From NCBI GenBank assembly GCA_029207755.1, contig JARCOQ010000006.1:22046890-22110889 (forward strand): a stretch of DNA of 64,000 nt, read 5' to 3'. The translations under genes were made by a program, and so were the position numbers. Shown piece after piece: positions 63,561 through 64,000 of this stretch (its first letter is position 1; every line of letters starts with the position of its first letter). A model generated the notes under the pieces. That model was not told where the DNA came from and made no database searches. It saw only the letters and a list, made by a program, of their open reading frames with translations. The stretch is from Chamaea fasciata. Lineage: Eukaryota > Chordata > Aves > Passeriformes > Sylviidae.

Positions 63561-64000
63561 CCTGTGGGGCTTACCCCGCAGGCACCCACACATTAATTTA
63601 GTATTACAGCTCCCAGACGTGGTTTCCTGAGCCCGGCAACCGCAACGCTGGGGTACAGCGAGGGGGCAAGGTGGGCGCGGGGCATCGTGTCCTGAAGGGC
63701 GCGAGGTGACTCCTTGACCCGTTTGCTTAGCGCTGCTCGGCTGCCGCCATGGCTCCCGAGCGCCTGGGGTGCAGTGCCCCCCTCATGGAGTTGCCCACGG
63801 GGGAGCCTCTCACCCAGGCAGGTTTGGGTGTGTCTCCCTGTGGGTTTCAGCTGTGGCCAGGAAAGGCTTTTCTGCCACTGCTGCCCCAGGGGCCGTGCTC
63901 GCTGTGCCGGCAGCTTCCTCGCTGGCAGGGCATAGCATGGCTCAAGGCCTGAGGAGGTATGTCAGGAGCAATTGCTCTGCACCATCTTGGAGCCTGTTAC
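63561..64000. other. Flank upstream of RELL1
   Basis: GC-moderate sequence with scattered CpG. A + strand ATG at 63749 sits in an ideal Kozak context (GCCGCCATGG) and opens 67 codons to 63952, but the translation matches no family I recognise. It does not resemble PGM2, the next gene in human order. Confidence 0.4.

Noticed and set aside
62799..63593. Long minus-strand open frame of 264 codons in the CpG island
   Set aside because: Several frames on both strands are open at once, the composition is Gly/Ala/Arg/Pro-rich, and no domain is recognisable. This is the expected by-product of very GC-rich sequence lacking stop codons.
63106..63601. Plus-strand open frames of 133 and 106 codons in the CpG island as a divergent gene
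   Set aside because: They overlap each other and the minus-strand frames, have Pro/Ala/Arg-rich low-complexity translations, and show no homology to PGM2 or any protein I know.
1..64000. CRISPR arrays, operons, toxin systems or other prokaryotic mobile systems
   Set aside because: The DNA is clearly vertebrate: spliced genes, CR1, LTRs, a CpG-island promoter and AATAAA signals. No regularly spaced repeats or clustered prokaryotic-type frames exist.

Overview
The window is vertebrate nuclear DNA and almost certainly comes from a songbird-type (passerine) genome. The reasons are CR1 LINE fragments in both orientations, a tRNA-Ile-headed SINE with a CR1-like tail (a class known from passerines), LTRs opening TGTCCTGGTTT of the kind common in passerines, long homopolymers, and two multi-exon genes that are neighbours on amniote chromosomes (human 4p14). 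There is no bacterial, plasmid or phage content, no CRISPR array, and no tRNA or rRNA gene that I can see.

Two convergent protein-coding genes account for the real coding sequence. C4orf19 (PGCKA1) lies on the + strand in two coding exons (28222-28253 and 29312-30254). They join to a 324-residue protein beginning MGCRCC and ending in an Ala-rich, acidic tail. RELL1 lies on the - strand. Five coding exons are placed with compatible phases and GT/AG borders (52867-52628, 50867-50796, 49523-49466, 46835-46596, 45938-45758). They encode the transmembrane segment, an SP/TP-rich stretch, a Cys/His cluster, the RFRV kinase-docking motif and the C-terminus. The first, signal-peptide exon is probably in the CpG island near 63.0-63.1 kb, but its splice border could not be settled.

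Layout: 1-28.2 kb is non-coding DNA upstream of the C4orf19 coding exons. It carries a SINE (6.6 kb), CR1 pieces (16.5, 21.7, 22.2 kb), an LTR (19.7-20.3 kb), a CpG-enriched block of unknown origin (26.0-26.57 kb) and a complete solo LTR with a 6-bp target duplication (26.7-27.1 kb). 28.2-30.3 kb is C4orf19. 30.3-45.7 kb lies between the two gene ends and includes candidate 3' UTR sequence for both, a GC-rich patch (31.9-32.16 kb) and a second LTR (34.9-35.5 kb). 45.7-63.1 kb is RELL1 with its introns. 62.8-63.6 kb is the RELL1 CpG-island promoter, and the remainder is its upstream flank.

No novel molecular system was found. The points most worth checking are a 12-codon tandem duplication at the RELL1 C-terminus, a sense-oriented solo LTR 1.1 kb upstream of the first C4orf19 coding exon, the unexplained CpG-enriched block beside that LTR, and a strong one-strand bias of long poly(A) runs.
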